Part shown: piece by piece, positions 1 to 7,911 of the stretch | Position numbering within the stretch: position 1 is the stretch's first letter | Layout of the letters: each line of letters opens with the position of its first letter | Source: a virus | DNA length: 35,034 nucleotides | Direction: 5' to 3' (one strand) | Virus record (IMG/VR): IMGVR_UViG_3300032893_000200 | Span: 1-35,034 of that record | Translations under genes and position numbers: made by a program | The notes under the pieces: model-generated | Seen by the model: the letters and a program-made list of their open reading frames with translations, nothing else | Databases searched by the model: none | What the model was told of the DNA's origin: nothing

Positions 1-9
1 ACTCACATT

Positions 10-37
10 TTGCCGCCCGTTGAAACGGGTATAAAAT
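10..37 (+). promoter_or_regulatory. Candidate rightward promoter at the left end
   Basis: A -35-like TTGCCG (10-15) lies 16 bp before a -10-like TAAAAT (32-37), which overlaps TATAAA (30-35). This AT-rich box stands out in a high-GC genome. The predicted start of transcription is near 44, about 11 nt before the first gene of the rightward virion operon. The spacer is occupied by a small hairpin. The call rests on box similarity and position only. Confidence 0.45.
16..29. repeat. Short inverted repeat inside the left-end promoter
   Basis: CCCGTT and AACGGG form a 6-bp inverted repeat with only GA between them (as a hairpin, CCCGT/ACGGG closing TGAA). It sits exactly between the -35-like and -10-like boxes at 10-37. 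That position is typical of an operator. It could instead be the stem of a weak leftward terminator or leader. Which one cannot be decided from sequence. Confidence 0.4.
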
Positions 38-54
38 GGGTGTAGGGTACGGAT

Positions 55-705
55 ATGTTCCTCAGCCTATGTTTCATGTCCGCGGTTTTGCTTATGGTTG
101 TTGCTTTGCAGGCCGACCAGCTACGAAAAATCAGGCGACATCTACGGGAAAACGACCAACGTACGGCGAAGGCAATCCAGACGGCCGAGGGGGCGATACG
201 AAATGCGGAGCAGAAAGCGAAAGCAGTCCGAGAGGAGGCTGCGAGAAGTCTTAGCGCAATACGACAATCCTACGACGAACAGCAGAAGCATCTCGTGGAT
301 AGACTTATCGAACTCGCTAACCGGCCGGCGACTATCCTCCCCGCACCAGACCTCGCACCTATCGTAAAACAAATAGGCGAAGCCGTCGCACAAGTTGCGT
401 ACGGACCAGAACGTCCTCTACTTACGGCTGAACAAGCGACGGCCATGACGTACGACCTCACACGGAACCTGGATACGGAAACGCTCGGCGAACCCAGCGG
501 TACGTGGATGCCTGACGTGGAGATGGACGAATGGATGGAGGAGCATGGCGTCCCGAACCGGCCGGGATGGATCGCCGGCGCCGCCCCGCCCACAATGCCC
601 GCCACGCCTGACACGTACCTGGCGGAAGCTCCACGTCCGCCAGGTGATACGATCCGTTTCGCATCCGGTCAGTCCGGGCCTGCGCCCATCGGAGGGATAG
701 AATAG
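55..705 (+). CDS. Membrane-anchored coiled-coil protein, first gene of the virion operon
   Basis: 216 residues, function unknown. The first 20 or so residues are hydrophobic (MFLSLCFMSAVLLMVVALQ), giving a signal-anchor. A long Lys/Arg/Glu-rich helix follows (about 22-90) with the look of a coiled coil. The C-terminal third is Pro/Gly-rich and probably disordered. The start at 55 keeps the anchor intact and has a GGGTACGGA stretch before it; an ATG at 79 is possible but would cut the anchor. A single span plus coiled coil resembles inner-membrane spanins, but nothing else supports that. It lies just downstream of the candidate promoter at 10-37 and ends directly before the next start. Confidence 0.75.
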   Translation: MFLSLCFMSAVLLMVVALQADQLRKIRRHLRENDQRTAKAIQTAEGAIRNAEQKAKAVREEAARSLSAIRQSYDEQQKHLVDRLIELANRPATILPAPDLAPIVKQIGEAVAQVAYGPERPLLTAEQATAMTYDLTRNLDTETLGEPSGTWMPDVEMDEWMEEHGVPNRPGWIAGAAPPTMPATPDTYLAEAPRPPGDTIRFASGQSGPAPIGGIE

Positions 706-984
706 ATGCCGCGCACATCACACGAATCTGAGACGGAAGCACGGAACGCGCAACTAGCCGCACTCAACCAGCAGCGAGACCTCGCCTGGTACAAAGAGTT
801 CGCGGACGCGTCAGCCCTAGGCTACATCGAGACAAAATCAGTCCGCATGAATGTGTATGGCGACTGGCAGTTTACGTTCGTCGTACCGAAAGAACGGTAC
901 GAAGACCTGCTGTCAATGTCGAAAGTGATCGGGATGCCGATACAGTTCTACATTACGAAAGGGACGGGCAATGATGACGACTGA
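706..984 (+). CDS. Hypothetical protein, 92 aa
   Basis: I do not recognise this family. It starts immediately after the stop codon of the preceding gene, with GGAGGG about 10 nt upstream. The N-terminal half is charged and helical. The second half (about 45-85) looks like a small alpha/beta segment, with alternating residues around WQFTFVVPKERYEDLL. It ends in an acidic NDDD tail. Its position just upstream of the terminase genes makes a packaging-related or small accessory role possible, but the sequence alone does not show one. Confidence 0.65.
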   Translation: MPRTSHESETEARNAQLAALNQQRDLAWYKEFADASALGYIETKSVRMNVYGDWQFTFVVPKERYEDLLSMSKVIGMPIQFYITKGTGNDDD

Positions 985-1351
985 CCCTCCCCTGCCGCCA
1001 TCCGCATCTCCCACGACAACGCCCGTCGTCGTCATTCCGTCCGACGCACAAATCTCCATCAACCAAGAAGTCATTAACCAGGAAATAGAAGAGATATTCC
1101 TTCTCGGTCTGCGGGTCGCGAAGAAACACCTCCGCAGCGGCATCGCGTCATTGGAAGCACCAATGGCACGGGCGATCCTCACAGCTTCAATCAAAATGAT
1201 CGGCCAAGGCGGCGACTCCCAAACGGCCGAGCTACGACGTTCACTCGACGCAATATGGGAAGAGATGCGAGATGGCGCTACGCCTGACCCCGCTCCTACA
1301 ACAGTTGACAATCCAAACGAAATCCCTGGAGTTGAAACGCCTCGACCTTAG
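971..1351 (+). CDS. Hypothetical protein before large terminase (small-terminase candidate)
   Basis: 126 residues with a Pro/Thr-rich leader (about 1-25), a helical core (about 30-105, containing EIEEIFLLGLRVAKKHLRSG) and a Pro-rich tail. It overlaps the previous gene by 14 bp and the large terminase gene by 80 bp, so the three genes are probably translationally coupled. The small terminase subunit is usually encoded directly before the large one, and a helical core fits loosely. However, I see no clear helix-turn-helix, so the assignment is positional only. A second ATG at 974 is an equally good start. Confidence 0.6.
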   Translation: MMTTDPPLPPSASPTTTPVVVIPSDAQISINQEVINQEIEEIFLLGLRVAKKHLRSGIASLEAPMARAILTASIKMIGQGGDSQTAELRRSLDAIWEEMRDGATPDPAPTTVDNPNEIPGVETPRP

Positions 1352-2900
1352 CGGCGACAGCGAGTTCGTCTGGGCGCAACGTCAACTGTGCGAAGAGATA
1401 GAACGACAGTATAACGCGCGGAAACCTGTGCGGATTATTGTCCTTAAGGCGCGCCAGCTAGGCATCAGCACGGCGACAGAAGGCGTCATCTTCAACTGGT
1501 CGTTCATTCAGCCAGGCACGAACTCACTCATCATCGCCCACGAAACAGGCTCATCTCGTGGCTTGTTTGAGATGACGAAACGATACTGGGAGACGTGGCC
1601 GTTCCGCGATGTGTATACGCAGAAGTACTCGACACGTTCAGAACTTTCGTGGGTGGAGACGCGGAGCCATATCAAGGTGGCGACAGCCAAGAACCTTGCT
1701 TCTGGACGAGGGTCCACTCTACATGCCGTCCATGCCAGCGAGTGTGCATTCTACGCGGATGCCGAAACTCTGATGACGGGTCTGAACCAAACGATCCCTG
1801 ACCTGCACGGCACGATCGTCGTCCTAGAATCAACGGCCAACGGCGTCGGCAACTGGTTCCACAAAGAATGGCTCAAGGCCACCGAAGGCGAATCAGACTA
1901 CGTACCGCTGTTCTTCCCGTGGTGGAAACATAAAGAGTACTCGTTCGCCACAACCCTCAGCGTGAAATCTGAACTGGACGCGGACGAACGACGACTTCTC
2001 ATCATGGGTGCGACATACGAACATATCGCGTGGCGACGATGGGCGATCATCAATAAGGCGAACGGCGACCTCGATAACTTCATGCAGGAATATCCTGCGA
2101 CACCAGACGAAGCGTTCATCACCTCGGGTCGTCCCATCTTCTCGCACACACGCCTACGAGAATGTTACGCATATGAACCAGGACATCGTGGATACTTCAC
2201 GGACTTGCAGGATGGTACGGTACGCTTCAACCACGATCGTTCCGGTAACATGCGGATATTCCGCCGACCAGACCCACGCGACAAACGGCAGGATAGATAT
2301 TTCGTTGCGGGCGACCCCAGTAAAGTCATTTCGGGTGACCCGGCTTGCATCCAGGTAATCAACCGCGCGACCTTTGAGCAGGTAGCGGTTTGGCACGGCC
2401 GCGTCGATCCTATCACCCTCGGTAACGAGATGGTGCGTATCGGCAAGTATTTCAACTGGGCGACCTTATGTCCTGAGGTTGAAGGCGGCGGTCAAGCGAC
2501 CATCGCGACAATCCTCACGCAAAACTACCCTAACGTCTGGATGCACCGTTCCGCCGACCGAGTAACGAAAGGCTTCTCGCTGTTCGGCTGGTCAACGAAC
2601 TACCAACGGAAAAACTGGTGTATTGGTACGTTACAACGTATGGTGATCGACCATTCCATTACGATCCACGACGTCATCACGTATAACCAAATGGTCAACT
2701 ATTCCGAGTTGGACAACGGCGATTGGGGTAACTCTGACCCTGACGTCCATGACGATGCGGTCATGGCATATGCGATCGGGGTAACGGCCAGTCGTACGGA
2801 GCCCTTCACGGCTGACCTCGCGCCTTACCCGTCGCTCGCGCATGAACTTATCGAGCAGGAGTACAGCTTCGAGTTTGACGATGGCTCAGGCGTCAGGTAA
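1272..2900 (+). CDS. terL: Terminase large subunit (packaging ATPase and nuclease)
   Basis: 542 residues, a normal length for the DNA-packaging motor that translocates DNA into the prohead and cuts concatemers. The ATPase domain has a deviant Walker A (residues 57-67, VLKARQLGIST), a Walker B region ending in acidic E157 (HAVHASECAF) and the coupling motif VLESTANG (184-191). The nuclease domain has three acidic clusters expected of the RNase H-like fold: AGDPS (D348), PEVEGGG (E402/E404) and VHDDAVMA (D494/D495). The start overlaps the upstream gene by 80 bp. The gene heads the usual terminase-portal-scaffold-capsid order. Confidence 0.95.
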   Translation: MALRLTPLLQQLTIQTKSLELKRLDLSGDSEFVWAQRQLCEEIERQYNARKPVRIIVLKARQLGISTATEGVIFNWSFIQPGTNSLIIAHETGSSRGLFEMTKRYWETWPFRDVYTQKYSTRSELSWVETRSHIKVATAKNLASGRGSTLHAVHASECAFYADAETLMTGLNQTIPDLHGTIVVLESTANGVGNWFHKEWLKATEGESDYVPLFFPWWKHKEYSFATTLSVKSELDADERRLLIMGATYEHIAWRRWAIINKANGDLDNFMQEYPATPDEAFITSGRPIFSHTRLRECYAYEPGHRGYFTDLQDGTVRFNHDRSGNMRIFRRPDPRDKRQDRYFVAGDPSKVISGDPACIQVINRATFEQVAVWHGRVDPITLGNEMVRIGKYFNWATLCPEVEGGGQATIATILTQNYPNVWMHRSADRVTKGFSLFGWSTNYQRKNWCIGTLQRMVIDHSITIHDVITYNQMVNYSELDNGDWGNSDPDVHDDAVMAYAIGVTASRTEPFTADLAPYPSLAHELIEQEYSFEFDDGSGVR

Positions 2901-2910
2901 GGTCCGTCGT

Positions 2911-3363
2911 ATGCCGTTCTACGAGTATGTCTGCCCCCAGGAATGCGGCTACACGTACGAGACGCAGAGGTTCGCGAAGATCGGCGAGACTCTGACTATG
3001 CCAGTAGGGCGCGGAGATACGCTTACGGCTAAGTGTCCGCAGTGTCGCGTTCCTATTGTACGATGCGTTTCCTTGCCGCAAGTACGACCAACAGCCGAAC
3101 CGTACTTCAACCATAACGTCGGTACGTGGATCAAAGACGACGCGGACCTACGACGTCAACTTAAGCGCAAGGCGGCAAAGAACTCGGAACTCACGGGCAC
3201 AGACCATAACTATCAGCCTGTCTACCCTGGCGACCTGACGGACCCCGGCACGATGAAGAAGCTCGGCATTGGGCGCGGTGCAGACCGCGGCGAATCAATC
3301 GAACATGCCAGACGTACGAACCCACGCTCACGTCCCAAGACCAAGACGAAAGTCATCACATGA
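2911..3363 (+). CDS. FmdB-type zinc-ribbon protein
   Basis: 150 residues. The N-terminus MPFYEYVCPQECG followed by AKCPQC matches the start of the FmdB regulatory-type zinc ribbon (typically MPxYEYxCxxCG...CPxC), with four Cys in two pairs binding one zinc. That similarity decides the start at 2911 over upstream in-frame ATGs at 2842 and 2881; GGTAAGG lies just before it. The rest is basic and polar, ending in a Lys/Arg/Thr-rich tail. FmdB-like mini-proteins occur between terminase and portal in many phages and their role there is unknown. It overlaps the next gene by ATGA. Confidence 0.8.
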   Translation: MPFYEYVCPQECGYTYETQRFAKIGETLTMPVGRGDTLTAKCPQCRVPIVRCVSLPQVRPTAEPYFNHNVGTWIKDDADLRRQLKRKAAKNSELTGTDHNYQPVYPGDLTDPGTMKKLGIGRGADRGESIEHARRTNPRSRPKTKTKVIT

Positions 3364-3704
3364 GCAGCCAAGTTACCCTCGCGTCCGTCAGCAGCATCCC
3401 GGTCAGTAGCGGATCAGTCAACCTCAACATCGCATGGACGATCAACGCGCCGCTCGACGTACGGCAGCAGATTACGGTCGGCACCAGCTTCACGGCCGTA
3501 ACGGTTCCGTCAGGCGCGTCCCTCTGCGTCATCATCCCCCCGACGACAAACACGAACGCGCTCACTCTCAAGGGCGTGACGGGAGACACGGGCATCCCCA
3601 TCTCGCCGTCGCAGCCGACAGTCATCCCATGCGTCGGCAGCACAGCGTTCGGCCTGCTCGCGACAGGTGCGACGATCCCGCTCACCGAAATCGTCTTCCT
3701 CTGA
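3360..3704 (+). CDS. Hypothetical beta-rich protein, 114 aa
   Basis: The protein is almost entirely Ser/Thr/Val/Ile-rich with alternating hydrophobic residues, and has few charges and no membrane span. It probably folds as a small beta-sandwich. Its place between terminase and portal, coupled by ATGA to the gene before and TGATG to the one after, fits a minor virion or decoration protein. No family is recognised. Cys residues near 55 and 92 are not in a metal-binding pattern. Confidence 0.65.
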   Translation: MSSQVTLASVSSIPVSSGSVNLNIAWTINAPLDVRQQITVGTSFTAVTVPSGASLCVIIPPTTNTNALTLKGVTGDTGIPISPSQPTVIPCVGSTAFGLLATGATIPLTEIVFL

Positions 3705-3850
3705 TGCCGTTCCAGTCCGAAGCGCAACGACGTTTCCTCTGGGCGAAACACCCAGACATCGCACAACGATGGGCTGACGAATCCAAACGTACGACGAAAC
3801 GGAAGGCGTCACGTGGCAGCGGTAAACGCCATCACCAGACACGACGCTGA
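3704..3850 (+). CDS. Small basic phage protein (SEAQRRFLWAKHP type)
   Basis: 48 residues beginning MPFQSEAQRRFLWAKHP and ending in a Lys/Arg/His-rich tail. Short proteins with a very similar opening (SxAQRRxxxAKHPxIAxRW) are common in tailed phages near packaging and head genes, though their function is unknown to me. The start at 3704 overlaps the preceding stop as TGATG, and its 3' end overlaps the portal gene by 38 bp. The net charge is strongly positive, which suggests nucleic-acid contact. Confidence 0.7.
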   Translation: MPFQSEAQRRFLWAKHPDIAQRWADESKRTTKRKASRGSGKRHHQTRR

Positions 3851-5645
3851 CGAAGAACTCGTCAACCGGCTACGTAACCTGTTCACACGGGCACGTGACC
3901 ACAGACGGGCCCGCCACGACACGTGGATACGAAACTACCGGCTGATCCATAATAAGATCGGCACAAGCGGCCTGTCCGCCTGGATGCCGTCCCCACGCGA
4001 CAGCGAAATCTTCCCCACGTTAAGCAGCGTCGTCGCCTGGATGATGGATAACAACGTCACCATCGACGCCATCCCCGCGACGGACCCAAACTCACCGATC
4101 TACAACTTCACGTCCCAGCTTGCGAACAACCTCGCGGACCTCCTCTACACGAACTGGATCGTCGAGGCGTACTCGCATTCCGTGAAACTTGCCCTCTGGG
4201 ATACCCTCACGTACGGCGTCGGCATCCTCAAGACGGTATGGGACGGCGACCGCGACGACGGTTACGGTAATGCGATGATGTACCGGGTCGATCCGTGGAA
4301 GTTCTACGTCGACCCACATGCGACATCTCTCCACGACATGGAATACTGTGTCGAGGCGCGGCGCATGTCCGAGGACGAAATCGCACGGCGATACCCCGAC
4401 GTACGCTTCCATTCCTCGGGTGGCGGTGCGTCCGACATGCAACTGGACGAGAAGCCTGAACTCTTCTCTTCGCAGTCAGGACAGCCGTATGCTAACGCTG
4501 GTCAAATCCCTGGGTCTGGTAGTTTTGCCGTTCCTTCAACTAACACTCCTTCTGGGCCTGGAAGTTCTGTGTTTGGACGATACGGACGACCTAAGCAGTC
4601 CAAGTCCAAGCACGCCGATCGCGGCGTAGTAGTCTACGAGTTCTGGCTCAGAGAGAATGAAGAGTGGACGGAAGATTTCTCCGACCTACCTGCCGCAACG
4701 CGCCCCGATCCTATTCACCATGTCGTCAGCCGGTGGCGCTGCATTGTCCTTGCACAAGGGCAAATCCTCATGGATGAATATGCGGAAGACCTCTGGTCCC
4801 ACGCCCAGCACCCGTACGAACGAGTCGTCTTCGATGACGTCGGAGAGTTCTACGGCGTAGCGCTCGTTGATCATCTCGCGTACCCGCAAATCTACATCAA
4901 CCGCCTCCTGACCATGATGGAGCAGAATGCGGAACTGATCGGCAACCCGATCTTCGTCGAGCCGGCGAACTCCGGTACGACCCGCGTCCCCATCATCAAC
5001 CGGCCAGGGCAACGTTTGACCATCCAAGGCGCGGCCGCAATGCAGAACCGGCCCGACTGGCTGAAACCGCCAGAAATGCCGACGATGATAATGGACTTGG
5101 TAAACTTCTGGATCGCCCGCATCGAGAACACGTCTGGTCTTAGCGCCATCACGAAAGGTGCGACCCCCAATCAGCGGAACGCAGAAGGGGTCATTAACAC
5201 GGTCCAGGAAGCCGCGTTCGTCCGTATCCGCGCAGCACTCCACAACCTTGAGGTCGCGCTTGAAGCCTGCAACGTAAAACTTGCGGACCTCATCATTGAC
5301 AACTATACGGAGAAGCGCGTCAAAGCGATCCTCGGTCCTGACGGCGAGAAGACGGCGATGGTCATTTTCTCGCGCCACTTCTACGCCCCATCAGACGACG
5401 GCGATGTCCCGCTCAAGTTCATCGTCCAAGTACGAGCCGGTGCGGCAGCCCCCACGTCCCGCCAAGCGCGTATCGGGGAAGCGGACAAACTGTTCGCACT
5501 CGGCGTCATCGACGACCTCGCCGTCCTGAACGCCCACCAGTACCCGCACGCGCAGGAAATCCTCGCGCGCCTCTACGACAAGCGGCAGAAGGGCCTTATG
5601 GGCGGCGGACCCGGCGCACGAAAGACGGCCGGTCGCACTTCCTGA
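3813..5645 (+). CDS. Portal protein
   Basis: 610 residues, within the range of podovirus-type portals. It forms the dodecameric ring at the capsid vertex through which DNA enters and leaves. It shows the usual portal pattern: an N-terminal helical region with the PSPRDSEIFPTLSSVVAWMM stretch (about 59-78), TYGVGILKTVWDG (133-145), a core motif RVDPWKFYVDPHA (158-170), and a long helical C-terminal half with ENTSGLSAITKGATPNQRNA. The start is GTG at 3813 with GGAAGG upstream. Gene order directly after terminase supports the call. The stretch around residues 215-265 is Gly/Ser/Pro-rich and likely a flexible insertion. Confidence 0.9.
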   Translation: MAAVNAITRHDADEELVNRLRNLFTRARDHRRARHDTWIRNYRLIHNKIGTSGLSAWMPSPRDSEIFPTLSSVVAWMMDNNVTIDAIPATDPNSPIYNFTSQLANNLADLLYTNWIVEAYSHSVKLALWDTLTYGVGILKTVWDGDRDDGYGNAMMYRVDPWKFYVDPHATSLHDMEYCVEARRMSEDEIARRYPDVRFHSSGGGASDMQLDEKPELFSSQSGQPYANAGQIPGSGSFAVPSTNTPSGPGSSVFGRYGRPKQSKSKHADRGVVVYEFWLRENEEWTEDFSDLPAATRPDPIHHVVSRWRCIVLAQGQILMDEYAEDLWSHAQHPYERVVFDDVGEFYGVALVDHLAYPQIYINRLLTMMEQNAELIGNPIFVEPANSGTTRVPIINRPGQRLTIQGAAAMQNRPDWLKPPEMPTMIMDLVNFWIARIENTSGLSAITKGATPNQRNAEGVINTVQEAAFVRIRAALHNLEVALEACNVKLADLIIDNYTEKRVKAILGPDGEKTAMVIFSRHFYAPSDDGDVPLKFIVQVRAGAAAPTSRQARIGEADKLFALGVIDDLAVLNAHQYPHAQEILARLYDKRQKGLMGGGPGARKTAGRTS

Positions 5646-5690
5646 TTACACGGGTTGTCGTGCTACGATCGCAGCGGTACGGTCCCGGCC

Positions 5691-5891
5691 ATGCCTTCAT
5701 ACCCGAAACCAGACGGCTGGCAAGGCGGACCTGACGGCGGGCACTTCCTCCGCACGGGTGCCGCGGGCCACATCGGCGCAAACCCGAACATCGAAGCCTT
5801 CCAGGACCTTGAGACGCGGAAAAACGCGTCTCCCATCGGGGACTTCTGCATTTCCGCTCCCGGCATCGAAGCCGACTGGGACGACGACTGA
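5691..5891 (+). CDS. Hypothetical protein, 66 aa
   Basis: The small reading frame after the portal opens MPSYPKPDGWQGG and ends in acidic DWDDD. It is Gly/Pro-rich with little secondary structure apparent. Neither ATG 5691 nor the upstream TTG at 5655 has a good ribosome-binding site, so the start is uncertain; the TTG would add 12 residues. No family is recognised. Its acidic end contrasts with the basic mini-proteins that follow. Confidence 0.5.
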   Translation: MPSYPKPDGWQGGPDGGHFLRTGAAGHIGANPNIEAFQDLETRKNASPIGDFCISAPGIEADWDDD

Positions 5892-6015
5892 TGCGGCTGT
5901 CCGCCGCGACGACGACCGAGGCTGTGGCGTAGAGTGAATATCCTCCGCGCAGCCCGTCGCACCCTCCACCTTCCTAACCGTCCTCGGACATTCAGAACGA
6001 GGGGGGGTGTGAACT

Positions 6016-6054
6016 ATGGCACGTCACCGGCGTCGCGGACACAAGCGTAAGTAA
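6016..6054 (+). CDS. Possible 12-residue basic micropeptide
   Basis: MARHRRRGHKRK, eight of twelve residues Arg or Lys, follows a G-rich ribosome-binding stretch (GAGGGGGGG, 8 nt before the ATG). Two more basic mini-proteins follow with similar RGH/RRH content, which argues that this is not chance. It is too short for confident calling, and it could be a leader peptide or a remnant. Confidence 0.35.
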   Translation: MARHRRRGHKRK

Positions 6055-6062
6055 CTGTTGAT

Positions 6063-6104
6063 GGCGGGGGGTCGTGCTTGGCCCCCCACGCCCCGCCCCC
6101 CGCC
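6063..6104. repeat. GC-rich inverted repeat between basic mini-genes
   Basis: GGCGGGGGG (6063-6071) pairs perfectly with CCCCCCGCC (6096-6104). A competing, nearer partner CCCCCC lies at 6082-6087, so two alternative stems are possible. No T-tract follows, so it is not a standard terminator. It sits between the 12-residue and 37-residue frames, just before a strong GGAGG ribosome-binding site, and could set mRNA stability or limit read-through between portal and head genes. Confidence 0.6.
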
Positions 6105-6124
6105 ACAACCTTCGGAGGATCAAT

Positions 6125-6238
6125 ATGGCAGTAGGACCCGCGGCTAAAGGTTCACTTCCCAACAAGGGAGCGGACATCCCGCCCAACCTACGACGCGGTG
6201 GACGTCGCGGCCGACGCCATCACGGGAAGAGGAAGTAG
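6125..6238 (+). CDS. Basic mini-protein, 37 aa
   Basis: Preceded by a strong GGAGG site (spacing about 7). The first half is neutral and flexible (AVGPAAKGSLPNKGADIPP). The second half is almost entirely Arg/Lys/His/Gly (RRGGRRGRRHHGKRK), like a protamine tail. Such a tail would bind DNA or RNA non-specifically. Its position between portal and scaffold suggests a packaged or head-associated peptide, but no family is recognised. Confidence 0.6.
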   Translation: MAVGPAAKGSLPNKGADIPPNLRRGGRRGRRHHGKRK

Positions 6239-6240
6239 CC

Positions 6241-6321
6241 ATGCGCCATAGAGGATCACACGGAGTCCGCGTCGGGCGTACCATGAAAGCCCGCGCCTAT
6301 AGCAGAGGACGGAGACACTAA
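6241..6321 (+). CDS. Basic mini-protein, 26 aa
   Basis: MRHRGSHGVRVGRTMKARAY continues with SRGRRH, ten basic residues (Arg or Lys) in 26. It starts 2 nt after the previous stop with AGAGGAAG upstream and overlaps the next start as TAATG, so it is embedded in a translated series. The composition resembles tiny DNA-binding virion proteins (for example protein J of microviruses) only in a general way. I infer nucleic-acid contact and nothing more specific. Confidence 0.55.
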   Translation: MRHRGSHGVRVGRTMKARAYSRGRRH

Positions 6322-6461
6322 TGCCCGCAGAAGGTAACGTCAAGAAGGGCACGAACCAGTTCATGCGTCAAGGTCACACGACGGCCAACGCCTTCGGTGC
6401 GAACGTCACGATCGACGCGAAAGGCACGGCTGGCGAAGCCCCGAAGGAAATCAAGCCGTAG
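6321..6461 (+). CDS. Hypothetical mini-protein, 46 aa
   Basis: Reads MPAEGNVKKGTNQFMRQGHT at its N-terminus and is otherwise rich in Gly, Ala, Thr and Lys, with no membrane span. The start overlaps the previous stop (TAATG), and the stop lies directly before the next ATG. It is moderately basic and continues the run of short basic proteins after the portal. No family is recognised. Confidence 0.55.
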   Translation: MPAEGNVKKGTNQFMRQGHTTANAFGANVTIDAKGTAGEAPKEIKP

Positions 6462-6842
6462 ATGGCGAAAGACGGTGGCGGCCAGCCAACCTCGATGCTT
6501 CAAGGACTACAGTCGATCCTTGGCGCGCTCGGCGGAATGATGGCAGCACCTGACGCGGATGTCCCGTTTCTCACGGGTCTGCAACACGTCATCGTCGATC
6601 AGATCAAGAAGAAGACGACGCAGGCCGTCGCCGGCCAGCAGCAGGCCAATCAGGTGGCCCCCGGCGGCGGTGCAGGTATGTCGGGGTTCGGGGCCGGTGC
6701 TGGTGCCCCCGGAGGTCCTATGACCCCTCCCGGCAGCCAGCCGCCGCCTCCCGGTATGGGAGCCCCCGGACCCGGCGGCATCGGCGCACCCAACCCGAAC
6801 GAACTCGGCCGCGTTCTCGGCGGCGTAGGACAGGCGTCTTAA
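6462..6842 (+). CDS. Gly/Pro-rich hypothetical protein, 126 aa
   Basis: The first half (about 10-60) is helical with SMLQGLQSILGALGGMMA. The second half (about 65-118) is a low-complexity Gly/Pro/Ala/Met segment such as PPGSQPPPPGMGAPGPGG. It begins directly after the previous stop and ends 1 nt before the scaffold gene. Low-complexity proteins in this slot may assist head assembly, but that is a guess from position. No domain is recognised. Confidence 0.6.
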   Translation: MAKDGGGQPTSMLQGLQSILGALGGMMAAPDADVPFLTGLQHVIVDQIKKKTTQAVAGQQQANQVAPGGGAGMSGFGAGAGAPGGPMTPPGSQPPPPGMGAPGPGGIGAPNPNELGRVLGGVGQAS

Positions 6843-6843
6843 C

Positions 6844-7908
6844 ATGACTCAGCTTGAACCAGAAGACACGTCCAGCGTATCAATGGAACAACTGGAAGAG
6901 TTTCTCGCGCGCAACACGCGCGACATTCTCGCACCAGTTGTCCCTGGTCAGAACAAGATCACGGGCAGGTTCCAGTCAGGCACGACGGGCACCCCTCCGC
7001 CCGCCGCACACGTAGAGGATGCGTCAGCGCCGACCCCGACGAATCCTCCCCTGGACGCGGATGACGACTCTGACGAATCCGATACGGATGAGCGGGAGGA
7101 GGTGGACGCGGAAGACGAAGGCGAGGGTGACGGGGAAGACACCCCGCCTTCGTCCGACGCGCCGCCAGTCGTAGCCGATACGTCCACGTCCACACCCGCA
7201 TCCACGCCGCCGGAACTCATCGAGGTACGGCCCGGCGAATACATGACGCGGGAAGCGATCAGCGCGGCGCTGGCATCACGCGCGGGAGGGACGGGCGAGG
7301 CTGAGTCAACCGTCCCTCCCGTCGCGTCACCTGCCCCCGCCGACGTCCCACTCCCGACGATTCCGCAAGAGTTGTTGGACGACCCTGAGCTTGGCCCGTT
7401 CGCGCGTGTCCTCCAGCAGCAGCAATCAGCCTTGGACGAGCAGCGCAAGCAGCTAGCATTTGTCAGCGATATCGCGGTAGCACGCGCTCAGGAAGAACTC
7501 CAATCGCGTGTCACGGCAGGTATTCATCAGTTTCGCGACGACAAGACTCTCAGCGACGACGAACTTGCCGAGGTCAACCGGGTCGCGGCCAACCTGAACG
7601 TCATGCCGTCTCTTGCCAGCGGCATCGACCCCATCACGGGTGAGACTGTTCCGCGCGACCCGCAGCGTGCGGCGTACCGTGCTTTGGAAATCGCCTACTG
7701 GCAGATGCCGAAGTATCGCGAGCAGGAAGTCCAGCGCGCGACGGCAGCCAGGGCAAAGGACTCCCGACGTAAGCAGAAGCTCGCAGGAGTGTCAGGTGGT
7801 AGCGGCTCAGTCCCACGAACCACATCAGTCCCCACCGATAGGCGGGGACGCGAACTCGCGGCAGTATCAGAACTCCGCGAAATGATGTCCCCCGGATCAG
7901 AGGAGTAA
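6844..7908 (+). CDS. Putative capsid scaffolding protein
   Basis: 354 residues. A short helical start (about 13-35) precedes a very acidic, disordered tract rich in Asp/Glu/Ser/Pro (about 55-130). It continues with a Pro/Ala linker and a helical C-terminal half containing ARVLQQQQSALDEQRKQLAF and a final basic segment (about 310-345). An acidic, extended protein with a basic helical C-terminus encoded directly before the major capsid gene is the usual signature of a scaffold, whose C-terminal helices bind coat protein. No catalytic protease motif is seen. The call rests on composition and position. Confidence 0.7.
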   Translation: MTQLEPEDTSSVSMEQLEEFLARNTRDILAPVVPGQNKITGRFQSGTTGTPPPAAHVEDASAPTPTNPPLDADDDSDESDTDEREEVDAEDEGEGDGEDTPPSSDAPPVVADTSTSTPASTPPELIEVRPGEYMTREAISAALASRAGGTGEAESTVPPVASPAPADVPLPTIPQELLDDPELGPFARVLQQQQSALDEQRKQLAFVSDIAVARAQEELQSRVTAGIHQFRDDKTLSDDELAEVNRVAANLNVMPSLASGIDPITGETVPRDPQRAAYRALEIAYWQMPKYREQEVQRATAARAKDSRRKQKLAGVSGGSGSVPRTTSVPTDRRGRELAAVSELREMMSPGSEE

Positions 7909-7911
7909 GTA

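Noticed and set aside
5655-5668. Promoter-like TTGTCG with TGCTACGAT after the portal gene
   Set aside because: The two boxes overlap at an impossible distance and no other -35 is seen; the -10-like match alone is too weak.
5891-5932. 13-codon frame overlapping the 66-residue gene as TGATG
   Set aside because: No ribosome-binding site, no composition bias and no link to the neighbouring basic peptides.
5930-5935. TAGAGT as a possible -10 upstream of the basic mini-genes
   Set aside because: No -35-like sequence at 16-19 bp upstream and no extended -10; treated as chance.
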